Shown one piece after another: positions 1 through 9,394 of a stretch of 64,000 nucleotides of DNA (its first letter is position 1; each line of letters begins with the position of its first letter). The notes beneath the pieces were generated by a model. The model made no database searches, was not told the origin of the DNA, and was given only the letters and a program-made list of their open reading frames with translations. The position numbers and the translations under genes are program-made. Origin of the DNA: Kineothrix alysoides (GTDB lineage Bacteria > Bacillota > Clostridia > Lachnospirales > Lachnospiraceae); assembly GCF_000732725.1 (NCBI RefSeq), contig NZ_JPNB01000002.1, positions 1,116,001 to 1,180,000 on the forward strand, in the 5' to 3' direction.

Positions 1-801
1 TTTATCATTATTGTTTCCGGCTCCCTGACGAACAATACCACGATTCTTACTCAGGGCTACAGCGTGCTGCCAAGAGATATTACCTTATCCGCTTACCGGA
101 CGATTTTCAATGCGCCTAAGGATATTTTGCAGGCCTATAAGATGACCTTCTATTATACTATCGTAGGTACGGCAATCGGCCTTATGATGATAACGCTGAC
201 GGGATATGTTATTTCCAGAAGAGAATTCAAGTACCGCAATACAGTATCCTTCCTGATCTACTTCACCAGCATATTCGGAGGAGGTATGATTCCGTGGTAT
301 TTGATGTATGCCAACGTATTGAACATGAAAGGTTCCACCTTCGCAATCTGGTTTCCGGCACTGATGAGCCCGTTTTTGATCATCCTGATGAGAACCTTCA
401 TCGTAGGCTCCGTTCCCGAGGCGATTACGGAATCAGCAAAGATAGACGGCGCAGGACACCTGACCATATTTTTCAAGATAGTAATGCCGGTGTTAAAGCC
501 GGGACTGGCTACCGTAGGGCTGTTTCTGGCACTTGGCTACTGGAATGACTGGTACCGCTCTTCGATGTTCAGCACCAGCTCTAAAACATGGGAATTGCAG
601 TTTTATTTATACGATTTGTTAAACGCTACTACGGCATTAAAGCAAATGGCCCAAAGCACCAGTATCTCCACCGCAGAACTCCCGACCCAGTCCGTAAAGC
701 TGGCGATGGCGGTAGTGGCTACCGGTCCTGTAATCTTATTCTATCCCTTTGTGCAGAAATTCTTCGTTTCCGGTATTACAGTTGGAGCGGTAAAGGGATA
801 A
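1..801 (+). CDS. Carbohydrate ABC transporter permease, LplC type (5' partial)
   Basis: The reading frame is open from the first base, so the gene begins upstream of the window; an in-frame GTG at 64 is internal. The protein has several hydrophobic segments and, near residue 145 of the visible part, the permease EAA-type loop (EAITESAKIDGAGHLTIFFK) that contacts the ATPase. Its end, with VQKFFVSGITVGAVKG, is typical of the C-terminus of LplC/MalG-type permeases. The next gene is a large binding protein of the same transporter type, and no terminator separates them. The partner LplB permease presumably lies upstream. The substrate is not visible from sequence; neighbouring GH5 and GH30 genes suggest oligosaccharides. 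Confidence 0.93.
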   Translation, partial: FIIIVSGSLTNNTTILTQGYSVLPRDITLSAYRTIFNAPKDILQAYKMTFYYTIVGTAIGLMMITLTGYVISRREFKYRNTVSFLIYFTSIFGGGMIPWYLMYANVLNMKGSTFAIWFPALMSPFLIILMRTFIVGSVPEAITESAKIDGAGHLTIFFKIVMPVLKPGLATVGLFLALGYWNDWYRSSMFSTSSKTWELQFYLYDLLNATTALKQMAQSTSISTAELPTQSVKLAMAVVATGPVILFYPFVQKFFVSGITVGAVKG

Positions 802-829
802 GAACAGATATGAAAGCGCGGACGCTTAT

Positions 830-843
830 CGGAAACGCTTTGA
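830..843. promoter_or_regulatory. Possible catabolite-responsive (cre-like) site
   Basis: CGGAAACGCTTTGA matches 11 of 14 positions of the palindromic cre form TGAAAACGCTTTCA. It lies in the gap between the permease and binding-protein genes. A second half-site-like GAAAGCG at 812-818 could pair with it as a hairpin, so a role in mRNA structure is equally possible. Weak evidence. Confidence 0.25.
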
Positions 844-878
844 TATAAGAAACTAATAATTATTTTAGGAGGGTAAAA

Positions 879-2519
879 ATGAAGAAGAAAAGAAGATTAG
901 TGAGTATCGTTCTGGCACTTACCATGGTACTTACAATGGCAGGCTGCGGAAGTAAGTCCGCAGTGGAAAGTCTGAACGAAGCGGCTCCCGCAGAAACTAC
1001 TGATAATAGTACGGCAGCAGAGGCTCCCGCGGCAGCAGAAGAGACTACAGAGGCAGCAGCACTGGATACCTCTGAAAGAGTAGATCTCGTATTTTATGTA
1101 ATGGGTGATGCACCTGTAGACGAGATTGCGGTAGAAGATGCTTTGAATGAGATATTGCTGGAAAAGGTAAATGCTACGATCGACTTCCAGTTCTCCACAT
1201 GGACGGATTTCCAGCAGAAATACAGTCTGGAGCTGACAGCAGGTCAGGCGGATTTGATTTATGTAGCCAACTGGTTAAATTACGGACAGTTAGCTACAAG
1301 CGGAGCTTTTGAGGAGCTGGATGATTTGTTGAATACGGTTGCTCCCGCATTGAAGGATACCGTTGGTGAAAGCAACTTGAATATGTGCCGAGTAGACGGA
1401 AAAGTTTATGCCGTTCCTTGCTCTTGGGCGGAATATACATGCAACGGCGTTAAATACCGCGAAGACTTAAGAGAAAAATATAACCTTCCGGTACCTGACA
1501 GCCTGGAAAATTTCGAAGCATACATGCTGGGAATCAAAGAGAATGCACCTGGTCAGGGACTTTTGACCGTAACTACGGAGGAAAGCCAGGGACTGTTAAC
1601 AGCCTTCGACGCAGCCTGGATCCTTAATCTGAAATATCCTTGGGTTAACGCGAACGGACTTCCTTATGGTCTGGCATCCAATTATGATACGCCTTCCGAC
1701 GTATATGATTACTGGTATTCCGATGACTTCACAGACGATATGAAGCTCATGAAAAAGTGGGCGGACTTGGGCTTCTGGTCTAAAAGTGCACTGTCCGATA
1801 CCAACGATAGTGAAGCATACAAGAGCGGTCTTTGCGTAGCTGAAATTGCAGGACAGAATCCGAATAAACAGATTGCCGCTATCAAGGAATTCGAAAAAGA
1901 GCAACCTGATTGGAAATCCGAATACATCGCATACGGCGAAATAACGAATACTATTTATCCCGGACATGCAACACAGAACGGAACAGCAATCGTACGCGGC
2001 AGTAAGAATCCGGAGAGAGCGTTGAAGGTATTGGAGCTTCTCATGACGGACGAAAGCATCAATAGGTTGGTACAGTGCGGTATTGAAGGAACCAATTATG
2101 AGTTGGATGCAAACGGTATCTATCACAATCTGAGCACCTCCATTCCGGAAGAATTCCCTTATGAAGGCTTCAATACATGGTCATTAAGAAACGGGGATTA
2201 TAAGCTTCCTCAGGAAACAGATGTTATTTTAAATCAAATGTTCGATAAATATGAAGAATTGGGAAGCAAGACGAAATTCCCCAATGTGAATATCTATAAC
2301 GGTTTCAACGAAAATTATGATGCTTATCAGGCAGAGAGAACAGCGGTATCTAACGTTATGAAGCAGTACCTCGCTCCATTGCAGGCAGGACTGGTAGATG
2401 ATGTGGATGCAGCGGTAGAAGAATTCCGTCAGAAGATGACAGACGCAGGCATAGAGGTTTGCCGCGATGGTTTCAAGGAACAGTGGGAAGCATATTGCAA
2501 CGAATACGGATATAAATAA
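879..2519 (+). CDS. Extracellular sugar-binding lipoprotein (LplA-like, family 1 SBP)
   Basis: This 546-residue protein captures substrate for the ABC importer whose permease ends just upstream. The start follows an aggagg Shine-Dalgarno at about 868. A lipoprotein signal (basic MKKKRR, hydrophobic stretch, AGC lipobox with Cys23) is followed by an Ala/Glu/Thr-rich linker to about residue 66 and then the folded domain. Its length and C-terminal half resemble the large binding proteins (about 500-550 residues, often carrying DUF3502) that pair with LplB/LplC permeases rather than the roughly 430-residue maltose-type proteins. A terminator at 2531-2560 ends the unit. Substrate unknown. Confidence 0.92.
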   Translation: MKKKRRLVSIVLALTMVLTMAGCGSKSAVESLNEAAPAETTDNSTAAEAPAAAEETTEAAALDTSERVDLVFYVMGDAPVDEIAVEDALNEILLEKVNATIDFQFSTWTDFQQKYSLELTAGQADLIYVANWLNYGQLATSGAFEELDDLLNTVAPALKDTVGESNLNMCRVDGKVYAVPCSWAEYTCNGVKYREDLREKYNLPVPDSLENFEAYMLGIKENAPGQGLLTVTTEESQGLLTAFDAAWILNLKYPWVNANGLPYGLASNYDTPSDVYDYWYSDDFTDDMKLMKKWADLGFWSKSALSDTNDSEAYKSGLCVAEIAGQNPNKQIAAIKEFEKEQPDWKSEYIAYGEITNTIYPGHATQNGTAIVRGSKNPERALKVLELLMTDESINRLVQCGIEGTNYELDANGIYHNLSTSIPEEFPYEGFNTWSLRNGDYKLPQETDVILNQMFDKYEELGSKTKFPNVNIYNGFNENYDAYQAERTAVSNVMKQYLAPLQAGLVDDVDAAVEEFRQKMTDAGIEVCRDGFKEQWEAYCNEYGYK

Positions 2520-2530
2520 GTTTCTAAAGG

Positions 2531-2560
2531 CAGCCGGCAAAAGATGCCGGCTGTTTTTTA
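2531..2560 (+). terminator. Rho-independent terminator after the binding-protein gene
   Basis: An 8-bp perfect stem (cagccggc at 2531-2538, gccggctg at 2546-2553) with a 7-nt loop is followed by six T residues. Confidence 0.9.
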
Positions 2561-2597
2561 AAAGGGAAAGGTATAGTCAAAATCTGTGGGTGATAGG

Positions 2598-4673
2598 ATG
2601 AAAAAGAAAAGGGAAAAACAAAGGAAAAAAGAAAGGCAGTACTTCATACATAGTTTGAAAACAAAGCTTTCTATAGGTTTTTTAATTCCGGTATGCTTTG
2701 TGGCGCTGGTAGGCATATATGCATATGAGAAGGCCTCTGCCGGGATGTTGAAAAACTATGAAAATTCCACGATGCAGGCCATCGATATGACGACCCAATA
2801 TTTGGATTTCGGGTTCGAAGGAATAGAAGCGGATTCCTTGCAGATGTACGGTGATGAGAATCTGACAAACTATATTCTGAATCTGTATAAAAACGAACCC
2901 GTAGAAGCAAAAAGGGTGCTGAACTATTCAAAGAACCTGATAAATGTAAAAGCTGTTTCCAACCATTTCATTGAAAGCATCCATATCATTACCGCAGAAA
3001 AGGTCAGTTGCCTTACTACCGCGGCAGTTGGGAGAGAGGGAAGTACGGACGGCTTTTATCCCGAGCTTTTAGAGGAAAAGCAGGACGCGCTTATCAGCAA
3101 GGTGGGGACGGAAAAATGGGCGGGAACCCATGCGGTCCTGGATGAGCATTTTGCCCTTAGCGGCAGCAACTACATCTGTTCTCAGTACAGAATCCTTTCT
3201 ACGGGAAACGCCGCCGTAGTAATAGACGTCAGCGCCGACAAAATAGAAGAAATACTAAGCAGCATGGAGTTAGGGGAAAACAGTGTGGTAGCCTTCATCA
3301 CCGCCGATGGAAGAGAGATGACTGCAGGGCAGGAGGAATATTCCTTCCTCGGTCAGGATTTCTTCCGGAGAGCATCGGGGAGCGGCGAGAAGAAGGGCTC
3401 GGAATATGTCGAGACAAAGGACGGAGAATATTTGTTCATGTACAGCAAATGTTCTGCCAATGAAGCAGTGATATGCGCTCTGGTTCCTAAGGCTTCCTTA
3501 ATGAAGGAGGCGGAGGAGATGAAAAACACCAGCCTGCTTCTCATCCTTTTCTCCTGCGTGACCGTATTCATTATCGGCTTATTTATTCTCTTAAGCATAA
3601 GCCGTAATATGAGCCGTCTGACCAAGCGCCTTTCCTATGTAGCGGAAGGGGATTTGACAGTGGATATGAATATCCGCACCAAGTCCGAATTCGGTGTTCT
3701 GGCCAAATATATTAAGGAAATGGTGAGCAACACGAAGAATCTCATCGTGCAGGCAATCGGTATTGTCAGGAATGTAACGGAATCCGTGGAAGAGGTTTCC
3801 CGGGCATCCGAAAGGTTGAAAAGGTCCACGGACGGAATAGAGACGGCTCTTGAGGAAATTAATCTGGGAGCAGGGCAGCAGGCGCAGGATGCGGAGCATT
3901 GTCTTACGAAGATGGACAATCTCTCCGGCCTGATTATCCATACGAAGGAGCGGGTATCTAAGATGCAGGAGAGGGTTGCCTTTACCGGAGACAAAGTTCT
4001 TAGCGGAAGAGAGCAGATGACCCAGCTCCAGACGAAGGAGAAGGAAACCAGCAGGATAACCGGTCAGGTTGCCGGCTGGGTGGATGAGCTTTTGGGCAAA
4101 TCCAGGGAAATCGAGGCCTTTGTAGGAACAATCAGTGATATTGCGGACGAAACGACCCTTCTTTCTCTGAACGCTTCCATCGAAGCTGCCAGAGCGGGCG
4201 AGCAGGGAAGGGGATTCGCGGTTGTGGCCGAGCAGATAAAGAAGCTGGCGGATGATTCGTTAAAATCCTCTAAGGAAATCGAGCGAGTAGTGAATGAAAT
4301 CGGCTCTCTCATGGAGACCACCAGAGATTCTTCCGCTAAGGCTAGGGAAATTGTAGAGGAGCAGGACAAGATCGTCATCGGGACGGATGTTATTTTCAAG
4401 GAAATCTATGAATGTATGGAGGCCATACAAGATAATGTAGAAAAAATGGACCGGGCTATGCAGGAGATGATGGAGGAAAGAGAAGAAACTCTCGGCGCTG
4501 TGGAAAGTATTTCCGGCGTATTGCAGCAGACTTTGGCTTCATCCACCTACGTGAAGGAGATGGTAACCGAGCAGGCCGGCCAGGTAGAAGCTGTAGAAAA
4601 ACGGATCAATGAATTAAAGGAAAATACAGAGCAGCTTACAAATACAGTGAGCAGCTTCAAAGTAGAGCAGTAA
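2598..4673 (+). CDS. Methyl-accepting chemotaxis protein with extracellular sensor domain
   Basis: This transmembrane chemoreceptor has a basic N-terminus, a first membrane helix at about residues 24-44, an extracellular sensor to about 308, a second helix at about 309-334, a HAMP region, and a cytoplasmic signalling domain. The conserved CheA/CheW tip is near residues 503-553 ([15 protein letters not shown], then [15 protein letters not shown]). ATG 2598 is preferred over GTG 2586 because the paralogue at 50904-52967 begins at the matching point with MKKxRxEK and a ggtgat Shine-Dalgarno element precedes it. The two receptors are related through the sensor domain as well as the signalling domain. 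Position between a sugar importer and a GH5 gene suggests it senses a sugar or its bound binding protein; that is inference. Confidence 0.93.
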   Translation: MKKKREKQRKKERQYFIHSLKTKLSIGFLIPVCFVALVGIYAYEKASAGMLKNYENSTMQAIDMTTQYLDFGFEGIEADSLQMYGDENLTNYILNLYKNEPVEAKRVLNYSKNLINVKAVSNHFIESIHIITAEKVSCLTTAAVGREGSTDGFYPELLEEKQDALISKVGTEKWAGTHAVLDEHFALSGSNYICSQYRILSTGNAAVVIDVSADKIEEILSSMELGENSVVAFITADGREMTAGQEEYSFLGQDFFRRASGSGEKKGSEYVETKDGEYLFMYSKCSANEAVICALVPKASLMKEAEEMKNTSLLLILFSCVTVFIIGLFILLSISRNMSRLTKRLSYVAEGDLTVDMNIRTKSEFGVLAKYIKEMVSNTKNLIVQAIGIVRNVTESVEEVSRASERLKRSTDGIETALEEINLGAGQQAQDAEHCLTKMDNLSGLIIHTKERVSKMQERVAFTGDKVLSGREQMTQLQTKEKETSRITGQVAGWVDELLGKSREIEAFVGTISDIADETTLLSLNASIEAARAGEQGRGFAVVAEQIKKLADDSLKSSKEIERVVNEIGSLMETTRDSSAKAREIVEEQDKIVIGTDVIFKEIYECMEAIQDNVEKMDRAMQEMMEEREETLGAVESISGVLQQTLASSTYVKEMVTEQAGQVEAVEKRINELKENTEQLTNTVSSFKVEQ

Positions 4674-4699
4674 AAAGAAGGAAAGGCGTGGTCGTCAAC

Positions 4700-6325
4700 A
4701 TGAAACAAGAGATGCTGAAAACGAGAGTAAAAGGATTTCTGGATGTAAGGGGGAAGAGCATCATAAACGGAGAAGGAGAGAAAATTCTTCTGACGGGCTG
4801 GGGGCTGGGCAATTGGCTTTTATGCGAGGGCTATATGTGGCTTGCTAACGGTTACGAAAGATTTGACAGGCCGAGGCGCATTGAGACAGTTGTAGAGGAG
4901 CTCACCGGAGAAACTTACGCAGCCCGCTTTTGGAAGCAGTTCAGGGAAAATTATATCAGAGAGGAGGACATCCGCCTTATGGCGGAGCTTGGTTACAACT
5001 CCGTAAGAATTCCCATGAACGCCAGGCTTCTTTTGAAGGAAGAGCCGGGAGAGCCGCAGTTTCTGGAAGAAGGATTTCTTCTGCTGGATAAATGTATCGA
5101 GTGGTGCAAAAAATACGGCCTGTATGTTTTCCTCGATCTGCACGGTGCGCCGGGAGGACAGACAGGCGCGAATATCGACGACTGTATTGATGATATACCC
5201 AGGCTGTTCTTAGATCAGGATTGCTTCGACAAGGGAATTGCTCTTTGGAGAGAGCTGGCCAAACGGTATAAGGATGAATGGATTGTCGGCGGATACGATT
5301 TGCTCAACGAGCCCATCAGGCCCAAGCGCTTCGAAACAGACCCCGATGTGGATTATCTGTTGCCTCGCCTTCAGGAATTTTACGAAGAAGCGATTGCTGC
5401 GGTGCGTGAGATAGACGATAGACATTTATTTACGCTGGAGGGGCATCACTGGGCTTCCGCTACGGACGTTTTCCATAAAAAGTACGACGAGAAGATGGTC
5501 ATTCATTTCCACAGATACGGCTGCCAGCCTGATATGGCCTGTTATAACGAGTTCCTCGCTCTGTCCGAAAAGCTGGATGCACCCTTATGGCTCGGGGAGA
5601 CAGGGGAAAATATATCTGAATGGTACACGGCCATGTACCCGCTGGCGGCGGAGCTTGGCATCGGCTATAACCTATGGCCGTGGAAGAAGATGAACTGCAC
5701 CAATTCTCCCTGCAGCATAAAGAAACCGCAGGACTTTGCATTGATTACCGGATATGCAAAAAAGGGAAAGCATCCGGGATATGAAAAGGCGCAGAATATT
5801 CTGGACGAATATCTGGAAAACATGAAGATAGAAAACTGCGTTCTTCATCCCGAGGTAACGCAGGCAATATTCAGACAACCGGGCTGTACAGTCAGAGGCA
5901 CGGACTTTGATGAGTTCCCGGGCAGAGGGAAGTCTTGTTCAGGTGTTTTTCCGGAGGAGAACATCTATTGTTACCGGATGGGAACAGGAATGGAAATTCG
6001 CAATAAATTCCCTGACACTATTCAGAAATTTGGCTTTGATTGCAGATGGGAAAGATTTGTTCTGGCCATGGGCGAGGGAGAATTTGCGGATTATTCACTC
6101 TTTGATATCGGGGAAGGCAGTGTTGTTCATTGTGAACTTTTTGTCGGTGAGGATGCTCAGGTGGCTTTTTATCAGGGAGAGAGCCTTCTTGGAAGGGCGA
6201 AGCTGGAGGCAGGAGCGGAGCGTCAGGCTACAGAGAATTTCATGTTAAAGGCAGCCGAAAAATCCGTAATTAGAATATGTGTAGAAAAAGGAAAAATAGA
6301 GGTGGAGAAAATCGTAACGAAATAA
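4700..6325 (+). CDS. Glycoside hydrolase family 5 enzyme with C-terminal accessory domain
   Basis: This retaining beta-glycosidase has a TIM barrel over about residues 10-365. The DLHGAPGGQTG strand motif, the acid/base Glu in DLLNEP (about residue 204 from this start) and the nucleophile Glu in LGETGE (about residue 300) are all present. The remaining 150 or so residues look like a beta-rich carbohydrate-binding region. No signal peptide is visible, so the enzyme probably acts in the cytoplasm on imported oligosaccharides. ATG 4700 is chosen because aaaggcgtggtc forms an extended Shine-Dalgarno; GTG 4688 (four residues longer) is the alternative. It follows the chemoreceptor by 26 nt and may be co-transcribed. 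GH5 covers many beta-glucan and beta-mannan activities, so exact specificity is not assignable. Confidence 0.9.
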   Translation: MKQEMLKTRVKGFLDVRGKSIINGEGEKILLTGWGLGNWLLCEGYMWLANGYERFDRPRRIETVVEELTGETYAARFWKQFRENYIREEDIRLMAELGYNSVRIPMNARLLLKEEPGEPQFLEEGFLLLDKCIEWCKKYGLYVFLDLHGAPGGQTGANIDDCIDDIPRLFLDQDCFDKGIALWRELAKRYKDEWIVGGYDLLNEPIRPKRFETDPDVDYLLPRLQEFYEEAIAAVREIDDRHLFTLEGHHWASATDVFHKKYDEKMVIHFHRYGCQPDMACYNEFLALSEKLDAPLWLGETGENISEWYTAMYPLAAELGIGYNLWPWKKMNCTNSPCSIKKPQDFALITGYAKKGKHPGYEKAQNILDEYLENMKIENCVLHPEVTQAIFRQPGCTVRGTDFDEFPGRGKSCSGVFPEENIYCYRMGTGMEIRNKFPDTIQKFGFDCRWERFVLAMGEGEFADYSLFDIGEGSVVHCELFVGEDAQVAFYQGESLLGRAKLEAGAERQATENFMLKAAEKSVIRICVEKGKIEVEKIVTK

Positions 6326-6465
6326 ATGCTATTATTCCGCTGGTTGCTTCATAACAACAATTTATGCACAGAAATACTGCATCGTATCATTCCGCACTTG
6401 TAGAACTCGTGCCTTCTATAAACTTTGTCCACAAAAAATGCCTCGTGGTAACGAAAGACTGAATT

Positions 6466-6504
6466 GCAATTTTGGCTTCGCAGTATGGAGGACTGAATTG
6501 TAAC
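6466..6504. repeat. Dispersed 39-bp intergenic repeat, copy 1
   Basis: These 39 bases match 19827-19865 at 32 of 39 positions with no gaps. In this copy the 10-mer gactgaattg also occurs twice, at 6457-6466 and 6491-6500, flanking the core. It lies in the 276-bp gap before the LacI gene, where no other gene is apparent. Function unknown. Confidence 0.6.
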
Positions 6505-6601
6505 AAATAAATACTTTGAAACAAGAACTTACATTGTCTAAAAAAGTAAATTATGCTAATATAAAAAAGATAATTTCTTTTTGACCGCGGAGGAGTAAAA
6601 A

Positions 6602-7603
6602 GTGGCATCGAAAAAGGTGACGATTAAGGATGTGGCAAAGGAAGCCGGAGTATCCATATCTACGGTATCCAATGCTTTAAACGGTGTAGATGTTCTGCAT
6701 CCCGATACAAAGCAGCATATTTTAAAGGTAGCGGAAAAATTGCATTATATGCCGAATTTGAACGGAAGAAATTTAAAGGCACAGGCGACCAATGTAATCG
6801 GGCTGTTCATCAGCTGCATAAAGGGACCTTACTATGGAGTATTGGCGGACTCCATCTTTTGGGCATGCAAAAAGCACGGATATGAGTTGAATATTTTTAT
6901 CAGTGACAGGTCCAACAATATGATGGCAAATATTCTGGGCAAACGAGTGGACGGTGCCATCGTCTTGAACGAATGGATCAAGGAAGAACATATAAAAATG
7001 CTGGTGGATAATGATATCCCTACCGTGTTCATAGATAGAGAGATGAAAGGAAAGTTTTTATCCAGCGTGGTGTTTGACTCCTATCACGAAGGTGAGCTCG
7101 CCGCAAAGTTTTTGCTGGAATTAGGACATAAAAGTGTCGCTTATATGCGGGGTGCGGAGAATAACTACGATAATACAGGGAGAGAAAGAGGCTTTACCAA
7201 CGTGTTGAAGCAGGCAGGAATAACCTTAGAGGAGGATTATATTCTGGCGGGAGCCTTTGAGCGGGAGACCTCTTACAATTCCATGAAGGATTTTCTTGAA
7301 TCGGGGAAGAAGCTTCCTGAGGCTATTTTTGCAGCTAACGACGAAAGTGCAATCGGTACACTGGAAGCACTTTTAGAAGAGGGTGTTCGTGTACCGGAGC
7401 AGGTCAGCGTCATCGGCTGTGATGATATCGAGACAGCACGGCTGGTAAAACCTGCCCTTACTACAATCAGGACTTCTTTTGAAAAGCAGGGAACCCTCGC
7501 TGTAGAGCAACTTGTGGGTCTGATAAAAGGGCAAAATGAAGGTAACATTAACATTTTGCAGGGAAGAATTATACCGAGAGAATCTACCTGCCCCAGAGAA
7601 TGA
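6602..7603 (+). CDS. LacI/GalR-family transcriptional regulator
   Basis: This is a sugar-responsive DNA-binding repressor of 333 residues, the usual family length. It starts at GTG 6602 behind a gaggag ribosome site. The N-terminal helix-turn-helix (VTIKDVAKEAGVSISTVSNA) and hinge helix are typical, followed by a periplasmic-binding-protein-like effector domain (about residues 62-330) ending in the common IIPRES motif. It is placed between GH5 and GH30 genes. A perfect TAAAAACGTTTTTA palindrome lies between its stop and the GH30 gene and is the likely operator. Inducer unknown; probably a product of the GH5 or GH30 enzyme. Confidence 0.95.
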   Translation: MASKKVTIKDVAKEAGVSISTVSNALNGVDVLHPDTKQHILKVAEKLHYMPNLNGRNLKAQATNVIGLFISCIKGPYYGVLADSIFWACKKHGYELNIFISDRSNNMMANILGKRVDGAIVLNEWIKEEHIKMLVDNDIPTVFIDREMKGKFLSSVVFDSYHEGELAAKFLLELGHKSVAYMRGAENNYDNTGRERGFTNVLKQAGITLEEDYILAGAFERETSYNSMKDFLESGKKLPEAIFAANDESAIGTLEALLEEGVRVPEQVSVIGCDDIETARLVKPALTTIRTSFEKQGTLAVEQLVGLIKGQNEGNINILQGRIIPRESTCPRE

Positions 7604-7633
7604 CTCAGGGCAGGAAAAATTTTTACCATAAAA

Positions 7634-7647
7634 TAAAAACGTTTTTA
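7634..7647. promoter_or_regulatory. Putative LacI-family operator before the GH30 gene
   Basis: TAAAAACGTTTTTA is a perfect 14-bp palindrome with the central CG step characteristic of LacI-family operators. It sits 18 bp upstream of the GH30 start and immediately downstream of the lacI-type gene, so the regulator may control GH30 and possibly itself. Confidence 0.5.
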
Positions 7648-7665
7648 ACACAAGGAGGAGCAACT

Positions 7666-9000
7666 ATGAAATTACAGCTGGATACCACGAGTTATAGGAA
7701 GAGCGGAATAAAAAAAAGTGCCGGGGAGATTATCTTTCAAACGGATAAAGAGACGGAAAACCAACTTCTCAATTTATACCCGGAGGTCACCTACCAGCAA
7801 TTTGATGGCTTCGGCGGAGCACTGACGGATTCTGCGGGCTATATCTATTCTCAGATGAAGGAAACAGATAAAGAGAAGCTGCTGGAAGCATATTTTGGGA
7901 AAGAGGGAATGGGCTATTGTACGGTGCGTGTTCCTATCGATAGCTGTGATTTTTCTATAGAGCAATATCAGGCAATTGCGGAGGGAGATGAGGAGTTTGT
8001 TACTTTTTCTCTTGAAAGGGAGAAAAAGTATATTTATCCTCTCTGGCAGGACATACAGAGAGTGTATGGAAAGGACATCGAGGTAATGCTTTCCCCATGG
8101 TCACCTCCGGCCTTTATGAAAACAAATAAAAAAAGAGTAAAGGGAGGCAGACTTAAACCGGAATATCGGGAGCTGTACGCGCGGTACCTCTGCCATTATA
8201 TCAAAGAGCTTCAAAAGGAAGGCTTTCTTGTCAAGAGGCTGAGCATTCAGAACGAGCCTAAGGCAGTGCAGACTTGGGACTCCTGCAACTATACTGCGGA
8301 GGAGGAAAAGGTATTTTTAAGGGATTATCTATATCCGGCTCTGGTAAAAAGCGGACTGGAAGAAATAGAAATCTTTGTCTGGGATCACAACAAGGAGAGA
8401 GTATATGAAAGGGCTTGTGCTATGATTGATGAAACCACCGATCATATGGTAGCGGGGATGGCATTTCATTGGTACAGCGGAGACCACTTCGAGGCGGTGG
8501 AATTGGTGCATAAGAGATTCCCCGATAAAAAGCTGATTCTCTCCGAGGCTTGTATCGAATACAGCAAGTACGGAGCGGAAGGAGAGCTTGAAAATGTGAA
8601 AAAATATGCCCATGACATTATCGGGAATCTCAATGCGGGAATGACGGGCTTTTATGATTGGAATATCCTGTTGGATGAACAAGGAGGCCCGAATCATGCA
8701 GAAAATTTCTGCGACGCGCCTTACCTTTTTAGGACAAAGGAAGGAGAGCTGACCGAACGTTTCACCAAGTCGGCCATCGAGCATTTCAGCCGCTATTTAA
8801 CACCGGGATCCACCCGCATCGCTTTTTCCAGATACACGGAGGAGCTGGAGGCGACAGCTTTTAAAAATTCCGATGGCAGGCTAGTATTCATTGTTTTCAA
8901 TAAGACGCAGCAGGCCCTTCCTGTAACGGTGAGAGTGGAAAAAGAAACAGCTTCTTTTATAGCGGAGAGTTTTTCTATTACTACCGGAATTATTACGTGA
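7666..9000 (+). CDS. Glycoside hydrolase family 30 (glucosylceramidase-like)
   Basis: This 444-residue retaining beta-glycosidase starts at ATG 7666, which has an aaggagg site; the frame stays open further upstream but has no ribosome site there. Family hallmarks are QFDGFGGALTDSAG near residue 45, SPWSPPAFMKTN near 143, the acid/base Glu197 in SIQNEPKA and the nucleophile Glu294 in LSEACIE. A short C-terminal beta domain completes the fold. No signal peptide is present, pointing to cytoplasmic action on an imported beta-glucoside or beta-xyloside. Regulation by the upstream LacI-family protein is likely. A terminator follows at 9091-9117. Confidence 0.93.
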   Translation: MKLQLDTTSYRKSGIKKSAGEIIFQTDKETENQLLNLYPEVTYQQFDGFGGALTDSAGYIYSQMKETDKEKLLEAYFGKEGMGYCTVRVPIDSCDFSIEQYQAIAEGDEEFVTFSLEREKKYIYPLWQDIQRVYGKDIEVMLSPWSPPAFMKTNKKRVKGGRLKPEYRELYARYLCHYIKELQKEGFLVKRLSIQNEPKAVQTWDSCNYTAEEEKVFLRDYLYPALVKSGLEEIEIFVWDHNKERVYERACAMIDETTDHMVAGMAFHWYSGDHFEAVELVHKRFPDKKLILSEACIEYSKYGAEGELENVKKYAHDIIGNLNAGMTGFYDWNILLDEQGGPNHAENFCDAPYLFRTKEGELTERFTKSAIEHFSRYLTPGSTRIAFSRYTEELEATAFKNSDGRLVFIVFNKTQQALPVTVRVEKETASFIAESFSITTGIIT

Positions 9001-9090
9001 GAAGGATGTAATTACTAATGCCGGTAAGGATTTTCAAGGATAACCTTCCAAGAGGCTGACATGTAACAATCGATTATGTATTTGTAGAGA

Positions 9091-9117
9091 AAAGCCGGTC
9101 AAACTACCGGCTTTTTA
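9091..9117 (+). terminator. Rho-independent terminator after the GH30 gene
   Basis: A 9-bp perfect stem (aaagccggt 9091-9099, accggcttt 9106-9114) with a 6-nt loop runs into a T tract. Confidence 0.88.
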
Positions 9118-9133
9118 TAAGTTAGAAATAGGT

Positions 9134-9163
9134 TTGTACAAAAAAGGTATTTTGTGATAGAAT
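9134..9163 (+). promoter_or_regulatory. Putative promoter of the structured RNA
   Basis: TTGTAC at 9134-9139 and TAGAAT at 9158-9163 are separated by 18 bp. The predicted start near 9170 lies just before a cluster of hairpins. Confidence 0.45.
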
Positions 9164-9169
9164 ATTCAT

Positions 9170-9376
9170 TAGATTTTACACCCACATGAGTGGGAAATGC
9201 TCCTGCTGCCGAATGGCATAAATTATTACTAACGAGTGAAGAGCACTCGTGGCAAGTTCAATTGTGAGCTTTCCAAGTAATTATGATTTTAAAATATAGG
9301 GCATGGAAATCACAGTAATATCACAATTATGCCGTATAATTGTCAGAAGTACCGTGCAGTGTGATGGTATTTTTTT
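9170..9376 (+). ncRNA. Candidate structured RNA with a three-way junction
   Basis: No credible ORF lies here, but the sequence is dense in paired elements: a cccac/gtggg hairpin at 9181-9194; a closing stem (cata plus attact at 9217-9230 pairing with agtaattatg at 9276-9285, with a 4-nt bulge) enclosing two hairpins (acgagtg/cactcgt at 9232-9250 and aagttc/gagctt at 9254-9271 with one G-U pair); an 8-bp hairpin acaattat/ataattgt at 9323-9343; and a short terminator-like stem at 9350-9369 followed by seven T. It matches no family I recognise. It could be a free RNA or the leader of the foldase gene downstream. Confidence 0.45.
9350..9376 (+). terminator. Possible weak terminator at the end of the RNA candidate
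   Basis: A 6-bp stem (taccgt/atggta with one G-U pair) is followed by TTTTTTT at 9370-9376. The stem is short, so read-through into the foldase gene is plausible. Confidence 0.4.
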
Positions 9377-9394
9377 GATATCATGGCAAATACC

